This document shows positions 27,444-35,735 of a stretch of DNA of 37,116 bases, in pieces. Every line of letters starts with the position of its first letter. The stretch's first letter is position 1. The DNA is from a virus, in IMG/VR virus record IMGVR_UViG_3300007734_000647, positions 1 to 37,116 of that record; one strand, given 5' to 3'. The position numbers and the translations under genes were made by a program. The notes beneath the pieces were generated by a model, which saw nothing but the letters and a program-made list of their open reading frames with translations, did not search any database and was not told the origin of the DNA.

Positions 27444-28670
27444 TCAACCAGTTAGTCCAGTAATGGCTGCGTGGCTGTTACGACGATCAGTACCTAGCTG
27501 GGCCTTGTAGAACAAAGCGCCGACAAATGCGGTGCTGCCTTGCTTCCACTCTAGTGTCTTACCACCAGTGACCTTTGACTGCCAGTATGGCTGATCTGAT
27601 TGAACAACAAACAGACGATCAGACGTAACGAAGAAAACGTTAGCATCTGGGCAGTCTGGGTGAACTTCAATCCCCATCCCTGCGAACTTCGTACCGTGAA
27701 CGTTACCAGCACCAACTTGATCCGAAGCAAAGCGAACTTGCATCTGGAGCAACTTGTAGAAGTTCTCGGCCTGCTTCGGTGAGAACACTACATAGTCAAC
27801 CTGATCGCCAGTCTTCTGGTAGACAGCACGCTGTGCCGCGTACAACACATCAAGTGTCAACGTGGTAGTCGTGGTGTCAACCGAAGCTGCCTGCCAGCTT
27901 GGCTGTGCGGAAACACTCAGTCCACCACAATCGGCAGTCTGAGAAATGATGTTACGCAAACCGTTCATTTCATACGACGTGGTTCCTGAACGGCTGTTAG
28001 CAATCGACACATAAGCGGCTGTCGTAGTGCTGACAGATGCTCCAATGGTAATCGTTGGGGCAGTAGCGGACTCTGAGACAGCAGTAATAACGGTATCTGC
28101 CGTAATGCTAGCCTCTGAAGCCGTAGTACCAATATCAACAGTCAGACCCGGATGGAGCCAACCGTTCTTGATTGCGTCATAACCATAACCACCGTTAGCA
28201 AACGTATCAAGCGCAACGGTAGTAGAGGTTGTGGTAGTTCCACACTTAGCAATCAGTGCGTCGCCGTTGCCGAAGCACTGACGAGTTAGCTGACGACGGA
28301 TGGAGCTAGTAGCACCTTCAACTTCAGTATCAATAACCGAAGCAACCGAAATCTCAGAACCATCGGTTCCGTCGATAGCGGCAGATTCAATGTTGATTTG
28401 CTGGTAGTGATGCGTGTAGTTCCACGCAGCCTGTGCCAGTCCAACGTTACCAGCAGCGTTCAAAGCAGACACGCCACCAGCAGGGGCTACGCTGTAGCCA
28501 CCGTTGCGGTTAGTCTGGATTGGGGTAAGGATCTGCTGACCAACCTTACCACGGGTCTTCTTCTGAACCTTCTCCAAGAGAGGGTTATTGTCATACAACT
28601 GCGATTCAAGACGTTCCTGCGTCCAAGTTTCCTTGAGTGCGGCGTCCATTGTGGCGAGTGTTGCGCCCAT
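27444..28670 (-). CDS. Major capsid (coat) protein
   Basis: The 408-residue protein lies between scaffold and decoration-like genes and has the features of an HK97-fold coat: a helical start (KETWTQERLESQLYDNNPLL), GNVGLAQAAWNYTHHYQQIN, a Thr/Ser-rich inserted domain, then VDYVVFSPKQAENFYKLLQM and a C-terminal KGSTAFVGALFYKAQLG-type strand. ACTAGGAGTAAATA precedes ATG 28670. A 17-bp terminator hairpin follows its stop, consistent with high expression. Assignment rests on context, size and these sequence features. Confidence 0.8.
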   Translation of the reverse strand: MGATLATMDAALKETWTQERLESQLYDNNPLLEKVQKKTRGKVGQQILTPIQTNRNGGYSVAPAGGVSALNAAGNVGLAQAAWNYTHHYQQINIESAAIDGTDGSEISVASVIDTEVEGATSSIRRQLTRQCFGNGDALIAKCGTTTTSTTVALDTFANGGYGYDAIKNGWLHPGLTVDIGTTASEASITADTVITAVSESATAPTITIGASVSTTTAAYVSIANSRSGTTSYEMNGLRNIISQTADCGGLSVSAQPSWQAASVDTTTTTLTLDVLYAAQRAVYQKTGDQVDYVVFSPKQAENFYKLLQMQVRFASDQVGAGNVHGTKFAGMGIEVHPDCPDANVFFVTSDRLFVVQSDQPYWQSKVTGGKTLEWKQGSTAFVGALFYKAQLGTDRRNSHAAITGLTG

Positions 28671-28679
28671 TATTTACTC

Positions 28680-29402
28680 CTAGTCGTTTGCGTGTGCGCG
28701 CATAATAGAAGCCATTTGCTCCTGTCGTGCATCACGATTACTGAGGTCAACTACTTCAGACCCCTGACGCCCAGAAGGTGCTTGTGGCGCTCGCTTACTA
28801 GCGAGATACCTTTCTACAGCCTTTTCTTGAGCAGCTTGAAACGACTTAACGGCTCCGGCAACATCCATCTCACCATTCTTAGGTGCCATTGCTAGGCCGT
28901 GGTCAAAGATCAGCGAGCGTTCTTCGTCTGAAAGATCAAGATGGCTAGTAGCTTCATAGATTTCTAGCTCCAACTCCTGCTCTAACGAACTAAGTTCAAA
29001 CTCACGTTGCTGTTCTTCTTGAGTCTCTTTAAACTGTTGCCACTCAGATAGCATTTGAGAGTTAGGATCTGGTTCTTCATATTCATCCTCCTCCTCAAAA
29101 GTAAATCCAAGCGCAGCTAAAGCCTCATTCTGCGTTTCAGGGTCTTGTAGAGATGAAAAGAAATCCTTATACATCTGGGACTCGTTCTCAATCTCTCTAC
29201 GCTCGTCGGCTAGTGTCTGCGTCTTTTGCGTCCAAGCTCCTTGCATCTGCTTGTATGCTGGACGTAGACTTTCGTCGAGCGTTGACGGATCAAAGTTCTC
29301 GCTAAAGTACTCTGTTTCCTGTGCCTGATCCATCTCTGGGGGCTGGGATTCCGTATCAGTAGGCTGATCCTCTACTAGAGGGGCCATTTCTTCCTCAGTC
29401 AT
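28680..29402 (-). CDS. Scaffolding protein
   Basis: The 240-residue protein is strongly acidic and helical (MTEEEMAPLVEDQPTDTESQ, DEYEEPDPNSQMLSEWQQF, TQEEQQREFELSSLEQELEL), with a more basic C-terminal end (RYLASKRAPQAPSGRQ) that could bind the coat shell. It sits directly before the coat gene and after the portal, the standard place for a scaffold. AAAGGAACCTCAG precedes ATG 29402. No protease motif is seen. Confidence 0.75.
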   Translation of the reverse strand: MTEEEMAPLVEDQPTDTESQPPEMDQAQETEYFSENFDPSTLDESLRPAYKQMQGAWTQKTQTLADERREIENESQMYKDFFSSLQDPETQNEALAALGFTFEEEDEYEEPDPNSQMLSEWQQFKETQEEQQREFELSSLEQELELEIYEATSHLDLSDEERSLIFDHGLAMAPKNGEMDVAGAVKSFQAAQEKAVERYLASKRAPQAPSGRQGSEVVDLSNRDARQEQMASIMRAHAND

Positions 29403-29463
29403 CTGAGGTTCCTTTCGTTAAGCCGAGTCCCATTATTGGGTTATTCAGCATTGGTACTGCAAG

Positions 29464-31407
29464 TTATTTGCTAGGCGTTCCACCCGGAGCCGACACTGGG
29501 GAACCCGGAGCCGAAGGAAGCGGCGGGGCGGTTTGTGGTCTAGCTGCGTTAGCCATTCCAAGACCTTGTGCCATCTGCTGTTGGGCTTGAGCTTCCTGTG
29601 CCTGCTTGTCGGCCTTTAGCTGCTCGTGTTGCTGCATTAGCAGATTAGCGGCCTCCTGTGGCCCCTTGCCGAGCATTGCGTAGTCTTGGGTCTTCATCCA
29701 CGACGTAAGAACGTGAAGCGCAATATCGTGGTTATCGAAGGGTCTAGCAACTGGGATCTGCTCTGGGGCGGTAAAGCCGCCTTCCATATCCTTGATTGCC
29801 TGAATAGAGTGGTTTGTCCAAGCAATATCAAGTTCATAGTCTTGGATAAGATCTTCAGCAGTGCCACCATTGATAGCAGACATAGCCTGTTGTGGGCTGA
29901 TCCACTGTCTATCTGCGAAGTTAAGTACACGCTGTTCAATAGCAGCACGAGTACGTGGCTCAATGCTTCCCGAATAAACCCTTACGTCTACCTGCCCGCG
30001 TAGATCAATGCCACGGAAGTCCCTGATTACGTCCCAGCCGAACCTACCACGTAGTCGTAGCAGTCTAGTCTCTGTGTAGTGCTTCTGTACTAGGTAAAGA
30101 CAATGCCTCATTAGATGTGAGTGAAACTCTGCTAGCTGTGAGATAAAGGCAGAACGACGGTTAGAGTCGCGCTCTAGCAAACTAGCAATAGCTCTACCGG
30201 CCTCTACTCCGTGTGGGATATCGTTTTGAGCAGCGATACGACCGAGCATATTGATGGCAGAGTTCTTCATACCTTCTAGCTCTGGAGGAATCGGTGGTAC
30301 TACGCGCCACTTAGGTTCCATTCCTCCTACTGGGATGTACTCAAAGACTGCTCCCGGCTCATCGCTAAGTCTTTGCTGCATAGAACCGATAGGAGCCATC
30401 ACTTGAGGATTAAGCGCTAGATTCTTCCATTCTACTTGCTTGTTGCCGCAGTCATTAACGATTCTCTGGGAATCAATAAGGTCTCTTACAAGCCCACGAT
30501 CACGGTCAGAGTCGGCATCAATCATATAGCAGAGCTTGTGAAGTACCGGACTACCTAGGTCTGGGCAAGGATAAGCCTTTTCTTCTTCGATCAAGCGACC
30601 GTTGGCAACCGTTACCCAACGCCCTAGTGGATTCTTAACTGTTGGTAGCTCAAGATAATCAGTAACCATTACCATTTTAGAAGTGTTACGGCGTCTGTCT
30701 GATGGTGCTGCCGTTGGGCTAGATGCTGCGTCTGACACAAGCGGCCCACCTATGAAAGTTGGAGAACTCTCGATTGAGATGATTGGTCGTGCTTGGCATA
30801 CTACGTGGTAAGGACTATCTTCAAACCTACATCCCGGCTCCCAAGAGACTTCGTTACGGCCAAAGACGCGAATACGAATCTCACCCTCAGCAAGCCCTTC
30901 TACCGGATCTACGACCTTACCAATGGTATTGTCAAAGTAAGGCCACGCAAAGCCTTCATCGCCCACTACAGCGTGTTGTACGACCTTCTCTGTGGCTTCT
31001 CTGATGTTCCAACGGTCATATCCGAACAAAGCTACCTTCTCGGCAGTCCTTGCGGCGTTTACGTCTCGTGGGTCTGAAGTGGATGGATTGATCTCGTAAG
31101 ATGGAACTCGTTGGGTAGAAGCTGAAACTTCTTGCTGTACAATGTCTGCGATAAGATTGGTTGTCTGGCGTACACGATGGCGTGGCTTACCTGTACCGTT
31201 GGCATAAGTAATCGTTGGCTGCATCTGTAGACCATTGCCGTCAATAAAAGAATACTGGTTTCCACGAAAGAACTCCCAGCATTGATTGATTACAACAGAA
31301 TCTTGGCGACCGTTAGTAATCGAACGTTGAATCTTTTCTAAAATATCCGAAGATGGTTTGCGGGTTGGTTGTAAACCATCAATAGGTGGTCTAGGATTAG
31401 TTGCCAT
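29464..31407 (-). CDS. Portal protein
   Basis: The 647-residue protein has the layout of a podovirus portal: N-terminal WEFFRGNQYSFIDG and RQTTNLIADIVQQEVSASTQ, a stem/wing region with VLHKLCYMIDADSDRDRGLV, then QRIVNDCGNKQVEWKNLAL. The C-terminus is Gln/Ala/Pro-rich (KADKQAQEAQAQQQMAQGLG). It forms the ring through which DNA passes. It is followed by the scaffold gene and separated from the terminase by three small genes. It overlaps the preceding gene by 11 bases. Confidence 0.8.
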   Translation of the reverse strand: MATNPRPPIDGLQPTRKPSSDILEKIQRSITNGRQDSVVINQCWEFFRGNQYSFIDGNGLQMQPTITYANGTGKPRHRVRQTTNLIADIVQQEVSASTQRVPSYEINPSTSDPRDVNAARTAEKVALFGYDRWNIREATEKVVQHAVVGDEGFAWPYFDNTIGKVVDPVEGLAEGEIRIRVFGRNEVSWEPGCRFEDSPYHVVCQARPIISIESSPTFIGGPLVSDAASSPTAAPSDRRRNTSKMVMVTDYLELPTVKNPLGRWVTVANGRLIEEEKAYPCPDLGSPVLHKLCYMIDADSDRDRGLVRDLIDSQRIVNDCGNKQVEWKNLALNPQVMAPIGSMQQRLSDEPGAVFEYIPVGGMEPKWRVVPPIPPELEGMKNSAINMLGRIAAQNDIPHGVEAGRAIASLLERDSNRRSAFISQLAEFHSHLMRHCLYLVQKHYTETRLLRLRGRFGWDVIRDFRGIDLRGQVDVRVYSGSIEPRTRAAIEQRVLNFADRQWISPQQAMSAINGGTAEDLIQDYELDIAWTNHSIQAIKDMEGGFTAPEQIPVARPFDNHDIALHVLTSWMKTQDYAMLGKGPQEAANLLMQQHEQLKADKQAQEAQAQQQMAQGLGMANAARPQTAPPLPSAPGSPVSAPGGTPSK

Positions 31408-31612
31408 TTAATTCCTCACGATTGGCCCAATGCGCACCATCGTCATCAAATGGCACGAACCCCAGACCGTCAATACGTTCCATTGTCTGTGATACTGCTA
31501 CTTCAGGGGCTTGGATACGTTGGTATAGTTCTTTACGTTCTTGTGCTGCTTTGTGCATAGTCCATGCTAGAAGCAAGATAAGTAATGCGCAAACACAGCT
31601 AAGTACGATCAT
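31397..31612 (-). CDS. Small single-pass membrane protein, 71 aa
   Basis: A TAATG-coupled gene. Residues 2-18 (IVLSCVCALLILLLAWT) are a membrane helix, followed by a charged helical part (KAAQERKELYQRIQ) and an acidic end. Its place among head genes is unusual for a membrane protein; a lysis, spanin-like or virion role are all possible. No homologue is recognised. Confidence 0.6.
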   Translation of the reverse strand: MIVLSCVCALLILLLAWTMHKAAQERKELYQRIQAPEVAVSQTMERIDGLGFVPFDDDGAHWANREELNGN

Positions 31613-31917
31613 TAAAACTCTACAACCAAGACGGTAGAAGTTCCGCCGACAGAGATTGCGTTGATTGCTCCTGAGTACGCAGCGGTTGTAAACGTTCCCC
31701 CAACCGGCAAGAGTCGTAGGCCGGTGTTTGCTACAGCAGTACCACCAAAGGATACATAAACTGCTTGCGTAGCGTGATCGTTGGTAATCGTTACCGATAC
31801 CCGCGATGGGTTATTAGCTACTAGTGCTGTGGAAGACGTTGTAACCGAGACTGCTGACCCTGCGTTCTTGGCGGTGTCAGTTCGTAATACTGGATAAGAT
31901 GAACGGGAAGCTGGCAT
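31612..31917 (-). CDS. Beta-rich small virion protein, 101 aa
   Basis: The protein (MPASRSSYPVLRTDTAKNAG) is rich in Thr, Val, Ser and Gly and has SRVSVTITNDHATQAVYVSF and GLRLLPVGGTFTTAAYSGAI, typical of a small beta-sandwich of phage head or tail decoration proteins. It is TAATG-coupled on both sides within the late operon. Probably structural. Confidence 0.6.
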   Translation of the reverse strand: MPASRSSYPVLRTDTAKNAGSAVSVTTSSTALVANNPSRVSVTITNDHATQAVYVSFGGTAVANTGLRLLPVGGTFTTAAYSGAINAISVGGTSTVLVVEF

Positions 31918-32261
31918 TATTCTTCAACTTTCTTTGGGCGGCCTGTCTTTTTACGAGCGCTGAAGCCGTGGGATTCTAGGAGGTCTATTGCGTCTACTGA
32001 TCTGCTTAGTTCTTGATTTTCGTTTCTTAGGAGTTCTACTTCAGACGTAAGACTTTCAACTTCTTCATTGGTCTGTCGCCATTGTATTAGGGTCGGATAA
32101 CCAAAGGCTTGTGCCAATGTCTCCATCCCTCGTTTGCCAACATAAACTCTGCCCTCCATTGTGGGCATATTGGTTCCTGTGTCAAATAGTGGTCCTTCGG
32201 ATGAACCTGTGAGTGAACACATATGTGGTGCAAAGATTGCTTCATCGACTAGGCCGGGCAT
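31917..32261 (-). CDS. Hypothetical protein with coiled coil and AT-hook-like end, 114 aa
   Basis: The gene is TAATG-coupled to the terminase gene. It has an N-terminal part with MEGRVYVGKRGMETLAQAFG, a coiled coil (VESLTSEVELLRNENQELSR) and a basic end, KKTGRPKKVEE, whose GRPKK core resembles an AT-hook. It could bind DNA or assist packaging. No known family. Confidence 0.55.
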   Translation of the reverse strand: MPGLVDEAIFAPHMCSLTGSSEGPLFDTGTNMPTMEGRVYVGKRGMETLAQAFGYPTLIQWRQTNEEVESLTSEVELLRNENQELSRSVDAIDLLESHGFSARKKTGRPKKVEE

Positions 32262-33748
32262 TAACTCATACTCCCCATTGGTGGACTTGGTTGAACGTAA
32301 ACTTCTTCTGGCATAGAGAAGCCGGGTATCCAGCCTCTCCCACGCCTTTCTGCTACTTTAGAGTGTGCTACGTTCCAAGGACGGAACATCGCACTATAAC
32401 GAATACTATCAAGAACGTGGTCATTCTCTTTAATAACAGCAAAACTGGTGTGATTAGAGTCTATTCTGTACCTTGCTATCTCCCAGATCGTCCTCGGACA
32501 GTCACGAGAGATCAGCCATTTATCTCCAATTAACCTACGCTTAAGTTCAAATATGCCAGCTTCTACGGCGTTCTGGCCGGGAATAGTGTGTATTCCCTCA
32601 CGGTGAAAGGCTCCGGCTACTTGCTCGGCGTTGACAGCGTTACGGTTACGCGCAGAAGGGTCAATGACGAAGATTGGCTTAGGGATAGACCATTGCTTTA
32701 GTTTTATCCGTATCTGCTCTACAACCTGTGGAACGGTCTGTCCCTCAAGGATAAGCTCGTCGAAGGTAAGCATTACGTTGTCGTTGTCGAAAGCATTAAA
32801 GGATACGCCAGTAAAACCAATACCGGGGTCAATGCCAATAATGATTGTCTGACCAAGGATATGTTCCCTAGAAGGCGGAGCAATAATATGTTGTTCTTCG
32901 GAGAACTCATCGAATACCATTCCGCCAAAGTGTACGAACTTACCTTCTTTACGAGTTTTAATCTCATCGGGGTGCATACCCCGGATAAGACTCTCTATAT
33001 AGTTCGGAGGTAGGTTGCTAGCATTAGCTTCTGTATCAGCGCCCACAGCAAAAACATTGTCTTCATTGCGTCTCTCCCATACTTCGTCAAAGGTCCAAGA
33101 CATTCCTAAGAACGGAGTCATTGTAAAACTGATGCGTCCGCCTTGTGGGGCACGCAGACGCGCACGACATTCGTTGTAGATCCTACGTCCCTTTTCTCCA
33201 CCCGGCTCCTCGTCGAAGTGAACCCAATGTAGTGTCGCCCCTTGGAACTTATCTACGTCCTGCTCATAGGTAAGGAAGTCTATCCACGAACCATTCTCAA
33301 AGCGTAGCTTGCGAATCTGCTTCTCATATGCTTTATCCCAAGCGCCACCAAGTAACTGGTTACGTGGCACCCAGTCGCGTAGCGCCTCAAAGACAACGCC
33401 TTCCATAGTGGATGTAAAGTCAGGTGTGACGATACGACCAAAACACGGCGGCTCAAAGAGTTTAAACTTCTGTAAGTGCTTAGGAACTACGTTGCGGTCA
33501 ACACACTGTAAGAGGTCGTCAACGACGCCAACAGTAGTCTTACCGGCTCCGTTGCCACCGGCAAACATCTTTACTTCTACCTTACCGGCACTGAGGAAAG
33601 CAGCCTGTGGTACGTTGGGGATGAATCGTTCTAAAGGATTTACTTCATAGACGTGAGCAAGTTGTGCTAGCAGTCTCTCTGCCTCTGCTCTATTTGTTGG
33701 ATCTAACTTATCCAGATTGTTTTGTACGGCACTCCATACGTCTGACAA
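32261..33748 (-). CDS. terL: Terminase large subunit
   Basis: The 495-residue protein has an ATPase domain with Walker A GGNGAGKTT (about 64-72) and Walker B HWVHFDEEP (about 174-182), then a nuclease domain with IIIGIDPG (about 302-309), FVIDPSA and a C-terminal Asp in DHVLDSIRY. This is the DNA-packaging motor that pumps DNA through the portal and cuts it. The start appears to be TTG 33748 with AAGGATAAGATAACT upstream. Portal, scaffold and coat follow on the same strand. Confidence 0.95.
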   Translation of the reverse strand: MSDVWSAVQNNLDKLDPTNRAEAERLLAQLAHVYEVNPLERFIPNVPQAAFLSAGKVEVKMFAGGNGAGKTTVGVVDDLLQCVDRNVVPKHLQKFKLFEPPCFGRIVTPDFTSTMEGVVFEALRDWVPRNQLLGGAWDKAYEKQIRKLRFENGSWIDFLTYEQDVDKFQGATLHWVHFDEEPGGEKGRRIYNECRARLRAPQGGRISFTMTPFLGMSWTFDEVWERRNEDNVFAVGADTEANASNLPPNYIESLIRGMHPDEIKTRKEGKFVHFGGMVFDEFSEEQHIIAPPSREHILGQTIIIGIDPGIGFTGVSFNAFDNDNVMLTFDELILEGQTVPQVVEQIRIKLKQWSIPKPIFVIDPSARNRNAVNAEQVAGAFHREGIHTIPGQNAVEAGIFELKRRLIGDKWLISRDCPRTIWEIARYRIDSNHTSFAVIKENDHVLDSIRYSAMFRPWNVAHSKVAERRGRGWIPGFSMPEEVYVQPSPPMGSMS

Positions 33749-33755
33749 AGTTATC

Positions 33756-34067
33756 TTATCCTTTTAATCGCTCACTACGCGCTAGTGCTTTACTGTGAAC
33801 AACCCTAACTGCTTCAACGGACGTTGGGACTGGTTCTCCCCAAGCGTGGAACATCAAAGCGTAACGAGTAGGCTCTCCGTTAGGTTTCTGTAGTGGCGGT
33901 ACAGTTTTGGTAAAACGCAAGGCCCACGCGACCCAACGCTTCTTATCTGCCGGAGAAGCTGTAGAATAGTTCATCACTCCCGGCTTTAAATCACTACCCT
34001 GTGTACGCTTATAGAAAGCTCTTCCGGCTGGAGTCAATCCACCCTTGGGGTTCTTATAAGCACTCAC
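33756..34067 (-). CDS. DUF6321-like small late protein, 103 aa
   Basis: The GTG start at 34067 gives SAYKNPKGGLTPAGRAFYKR, then GSDLKPGVMNY and DKKRWVAWALRFT. The KNPKGGLTxAGRAxxxRxxGxxLKPGV pattern matches, from memory, small basic proteins annotated as DUF6321 near terminase genes of podovirus-like phages. Function is unknown; position suggests a packaging or virion accessory. Confidence 0.7.
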   Translation of the reverse strand: MSAYKNPKGGLTPAGRAFYKRTQGSDLKPGVMNYSTASPADKKRWVAWALRFTKTVPPLQKPNGEPTRYALMFHAWGEPVPTSVEAVRVVHSKALARSERLKG

Positions 34068-34069
34068 GG

Positions 34070-34336
34070 CTAATACTCGCTTGACTCTACTGGCTTCTCT
34101 GGGCGACCTTGATCCATACGCATATCTTTTGCGGAGCTTTCGTGAGCCATTTGCTTCTTATGCTTGGCAAGTTGTGCCGGAGATAGCTTCTTGTGCAACT
34201 TAGCCATCTTCTCTGCTTCCATCTTCTTCATATGCTTCATACGCTGTGCTGGGGTCATCTTAGCGTGCTTCTGCTTGTGAGACATTCGTTTGGCCTGAAG
34301 TTCAGGCTTCATCATTGCATACATTGAGTTCATCAT
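34070..34336 (-). CDS. Lys/Met/His-rich basic protein, 88 aa
   Basis: The product is very basic and helical (MSHKQKHAKMTPAQRMKHMK, KLHKKLSPAQLAKHKKQMAH), with TPAQRMKHMKKM and SPAQLAKHKKQM as an internal repeat. It is TAATG-coupled to the previous gene. Such proteins may bind DNA or be packaged in the head, but there is no direct evidence. Confidence 0.6.
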   Translation of the reverse strand: MMNSMYAMMKPELQAKRMSHKQKHAKMTPAQRMKHMKKMEAEKMAKLHKKLSPAQLAKHKKQMAHESSAKDMRMDQGRPEKPVESSEY

Positions 34337-34623
34337 TACTTTGCTTTCTTGATCGTATCGTAATAAGTTGGCATAGTAAAAGGAGCTGAATTACCGTTCA
34401 ACATTTGTTTAGGGGGCTTAGGTATCTTGCCTAGGTTACTAGCCACGAGTGTCTTGGGATTAAGTTTAGCTAGTTCTTTAGATCTACGCATTTCTTCTTT
34501 GGCTGCGCGCCTCTTAATGGCTAGCTCTTTGACGGCTCTATTGTACTTTCTATTCCACTCTGCTTCGCTGTCTTGGCTGTTTCTACCTGTAAGTGCGTTC
34601 CACGCCGACTCCCATGAGTTCAT
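34336..34623 (-). CDS. Basic hypothetical protein, first gene of the late operon
   Basis: From ATG 34623 the product is 95 residues (MNSWESAWNALTGRNSQDSE), with a basic helical middle (NRAVKELAIKRRAAKEEMRR) and a Pro/Lys-rich end. A TTG at 34674 would add 17 basic residues and has GAGAGAAG upstream, so the start is uncertain. No function is recognised. It begins the long minus-strand structural operon. Confidence 0.55.
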   Translation of the reverse strand: MNSWESAWNALTGRNSQDSEAEWNRKYNRAVKELAIKRRAAKEEMRRSKELAKLNPKTLVASNLGKIPKPPKQMLNGNSAPFTMPTYYDTIKKAK

Positions 34624-34785
34624 ATCTAACCATTTCCTATTTTTGAGATTGACTCTACGACGGGGAAAAGGCAACTTCTCTCACCGTCTGGATCAAATGC
34701 TTTTAACGACTCTAAGTTCTATCCCAGCCTCTGTAAGCAATAAAGCATCTACGTGGTAGAACTGGTCAGGTTCTGCTTCGCGTGC

Positions 34786-34814
34786 CCTTAGAACGCCTTA
34801 GAACTGCCTTAGAC
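34786..34814 (+). repeat. Three phased CCTTAGAAC repeats
   Basis: Two exact copies (34786-34794, 34796-34804) and one shortened copy (34807-34814) lie on the same helical face at 10-11 base spacing. They lie in the divergent region upstream of the late operon. They could be binding sites of a phage regulator or replication initiator. Confidence 0.6.
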
Positions 34815-34934
34815 AGAGTTGAAATATATATGGGGGGGTATGTTTTGTATTGAGATCTTTTAGGGGGTTTTCTCTGTAAGGGGTCGAAGCCCCTGTGAGG
34901 GGGTGAAATGCGTGTGCTAAGGGTCATACACATA

Positions 34935-34950
34935 ACGCGCGTGCGCACGC
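34935..34950. other. Alternating purine-pyrimidine tract with 12-bp palindrome
   Basis: ACGCGCGTGCGCACGC alternates purine and pyrimidine throughout and contains the perfect palindrome GCGTGCGCACGC (34939-34950). Such tracts can take up left-handed or cruciform DNA when supercoiled. It is next to C-rich CCCCCACCCCCGGCCCC. Confidence 0.7.
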
Positions 34951-35105
34951 TCGCCCCCACCCCCGGCCCCGGTCGTGTGTGCGGACGCGCGGTATGCGGG
35001 TGGGTGCGTGTAGTCGGTAGCGGTTTCCGCGCAGTGCCACCAAACATACCCAATACTCGTACCAGTACGGAGCTATTGAAAGATATTCCCACAACCCCGA
35101 CGACC

Positions 35106-35116
35106 TGTGCTACGCT
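35106..35116 (+). promoter_or_regulatory. Extended -10 promoter of the early gene at 35146
   Basis: TGTGCTACGCT has the shared extended -10 form. The -35 position reads CCCACA (three of six matches). The predicted start near 35123 leaves room for the leader AAAGGGGTTCGGA before ATG 35146. Confidence 0.55.
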
Positions 35117-35145
35117 GCTCTTACAACAATCGAAAGGGGTTCGGA

Positions 35146-35631
35146 ATGACCGATCTACAGACACTAAAAGAAGCATCCCGCGAGGCAGAGCTAGCTAAGC
35201 GCAAAGCAGAAACCGCGAGGCAATATGCTTGGGAGGCTTTTAGGGTTTATGTATCGCCACAAGACTCACCCGCCGCAGCTGCTGCGAATGAAGCATGGCG
35301 CGGTGCGGTTACGTCGGCCAAGGTGGCAGCGGCGGTAGCGTTGAACACCGCGAAGAAGTATGCGGCGGATGTAGCAGAGGAGGCTTGGCGCGTCGCTAAG
35401 GTAGCGGAGAAAAAAGCATGGAATGTGCTAGAAACTGCTTGGGCAGTTGCGGAGGCAGAATCATGTAGCCTAAAGCGCAACGATGAAGTGCGAGCGGAGG
35501 CGATGCGGGCGGCGGATGTAGCAGAGGAGGCTTGGCGCGTTGATAGGGCAGCAGAATGGGAAGCATGGCACGCGCTAGAAACTGCTTGGGCGGTCGAACG
35601 GCAGACACGCTCCAAGCTACAGGCTATGTAG
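35146..35631 (+). CDS. Long Ala/Glu/Trp-rich helical repeat protein, 161 aa
   Basis: This is the largest member of the EAW-repeat family. After MTDLQTLKEASREAELAKRK come repeats with EAW, ETAW and EEAW. A 49-codon unit is duplicated: AADVAEEAWRV followed by AEKKAWNVLETAWAV, and AADVAEEAWRV followed by AEWEAWHALETAWAV; the DNA is identical for 32 bases (35362-35393 and 35509-35540). The protein is predicted to be one long helix or helical bundle with a Trp stripe. A terminator follows. The partial copy at 1-23 is its paralogue. Function unknown. Confidence 0.75.
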   Translation: MTDLQTLKEASREAELAKRKAETARQYAWEAFRVYVSPQDSPAAAAANEAWRGAVTSAKVAAAVALNTAKKYAADVAEEAWRVAKVAEKKAWNVLETAWAVAEAESCSLKRNDEVRAEAMRAADVAEEAWRVDRAAEWEAWHALETAWAVERQTRSKLQAM

Positions 35632-35735
35632 CACCAACGATAGCCAACATAGCAGCGGGAAAGGGTCGCGCTAGGCGACCCTTTTCTATGCTCTGCGCGA
35701 TCGGGTCGGCGGTTGGTGGACGCAGAGCCTCACTA
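35609..35735. repeat. 127-bp exact direct repeat, right copy
   Basis: This copy is identical to bases 1-127. It covers the last codons of the EAW-repeat gene, the terminator and about 50 bases beyond. The alignment continues with many differences into the promoter and through the acidic gene. Confidence 0.9.
35660..35686 (+). terminator. Rho-independent terminator after the EAW-repeat gene
   Basis: An exact copy of the terminator at 52-78: a perfect ten-base-pair stem, loop GCTAG and TTTTC. It lies 28 bases after the TAG at 35629-35631. Confidence 0.85.

Larger units (their letters stand above)
34675..35105. promoter_or_regulatory. Main divergent intergenic region
   Basis: This roughly 430-base region separates the leftward late operon from the rightward early genes and has no convincing coding frame. 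It holds CCTTAGAAC at 34786-34794 and 34796-34804 and CCTTAGAC at 34807-34814, spaced 10-11 bases; an AT-rich stretch TTGAAATATATATG near 34820; a hairpin GGGG-TCGAAG-CCCC near 34880; a 16-base alternating purine-pyrimidine run (34935-34950); a C/G-rich tract; and GTAC-CA-GTAC near 35060. It is the best candidate region for late promoters, a replication origin or a packaging site, none proven. Confidence 0.5.

Noticed and set aside
34766-35176. Minus-strand frame of 136 codons in the divergent region
   Set aside because: It is composed of low-complexity Thr/Arg/Pro from a C/G-rich tract and runs across a promoter and the repeats; more likely chance.
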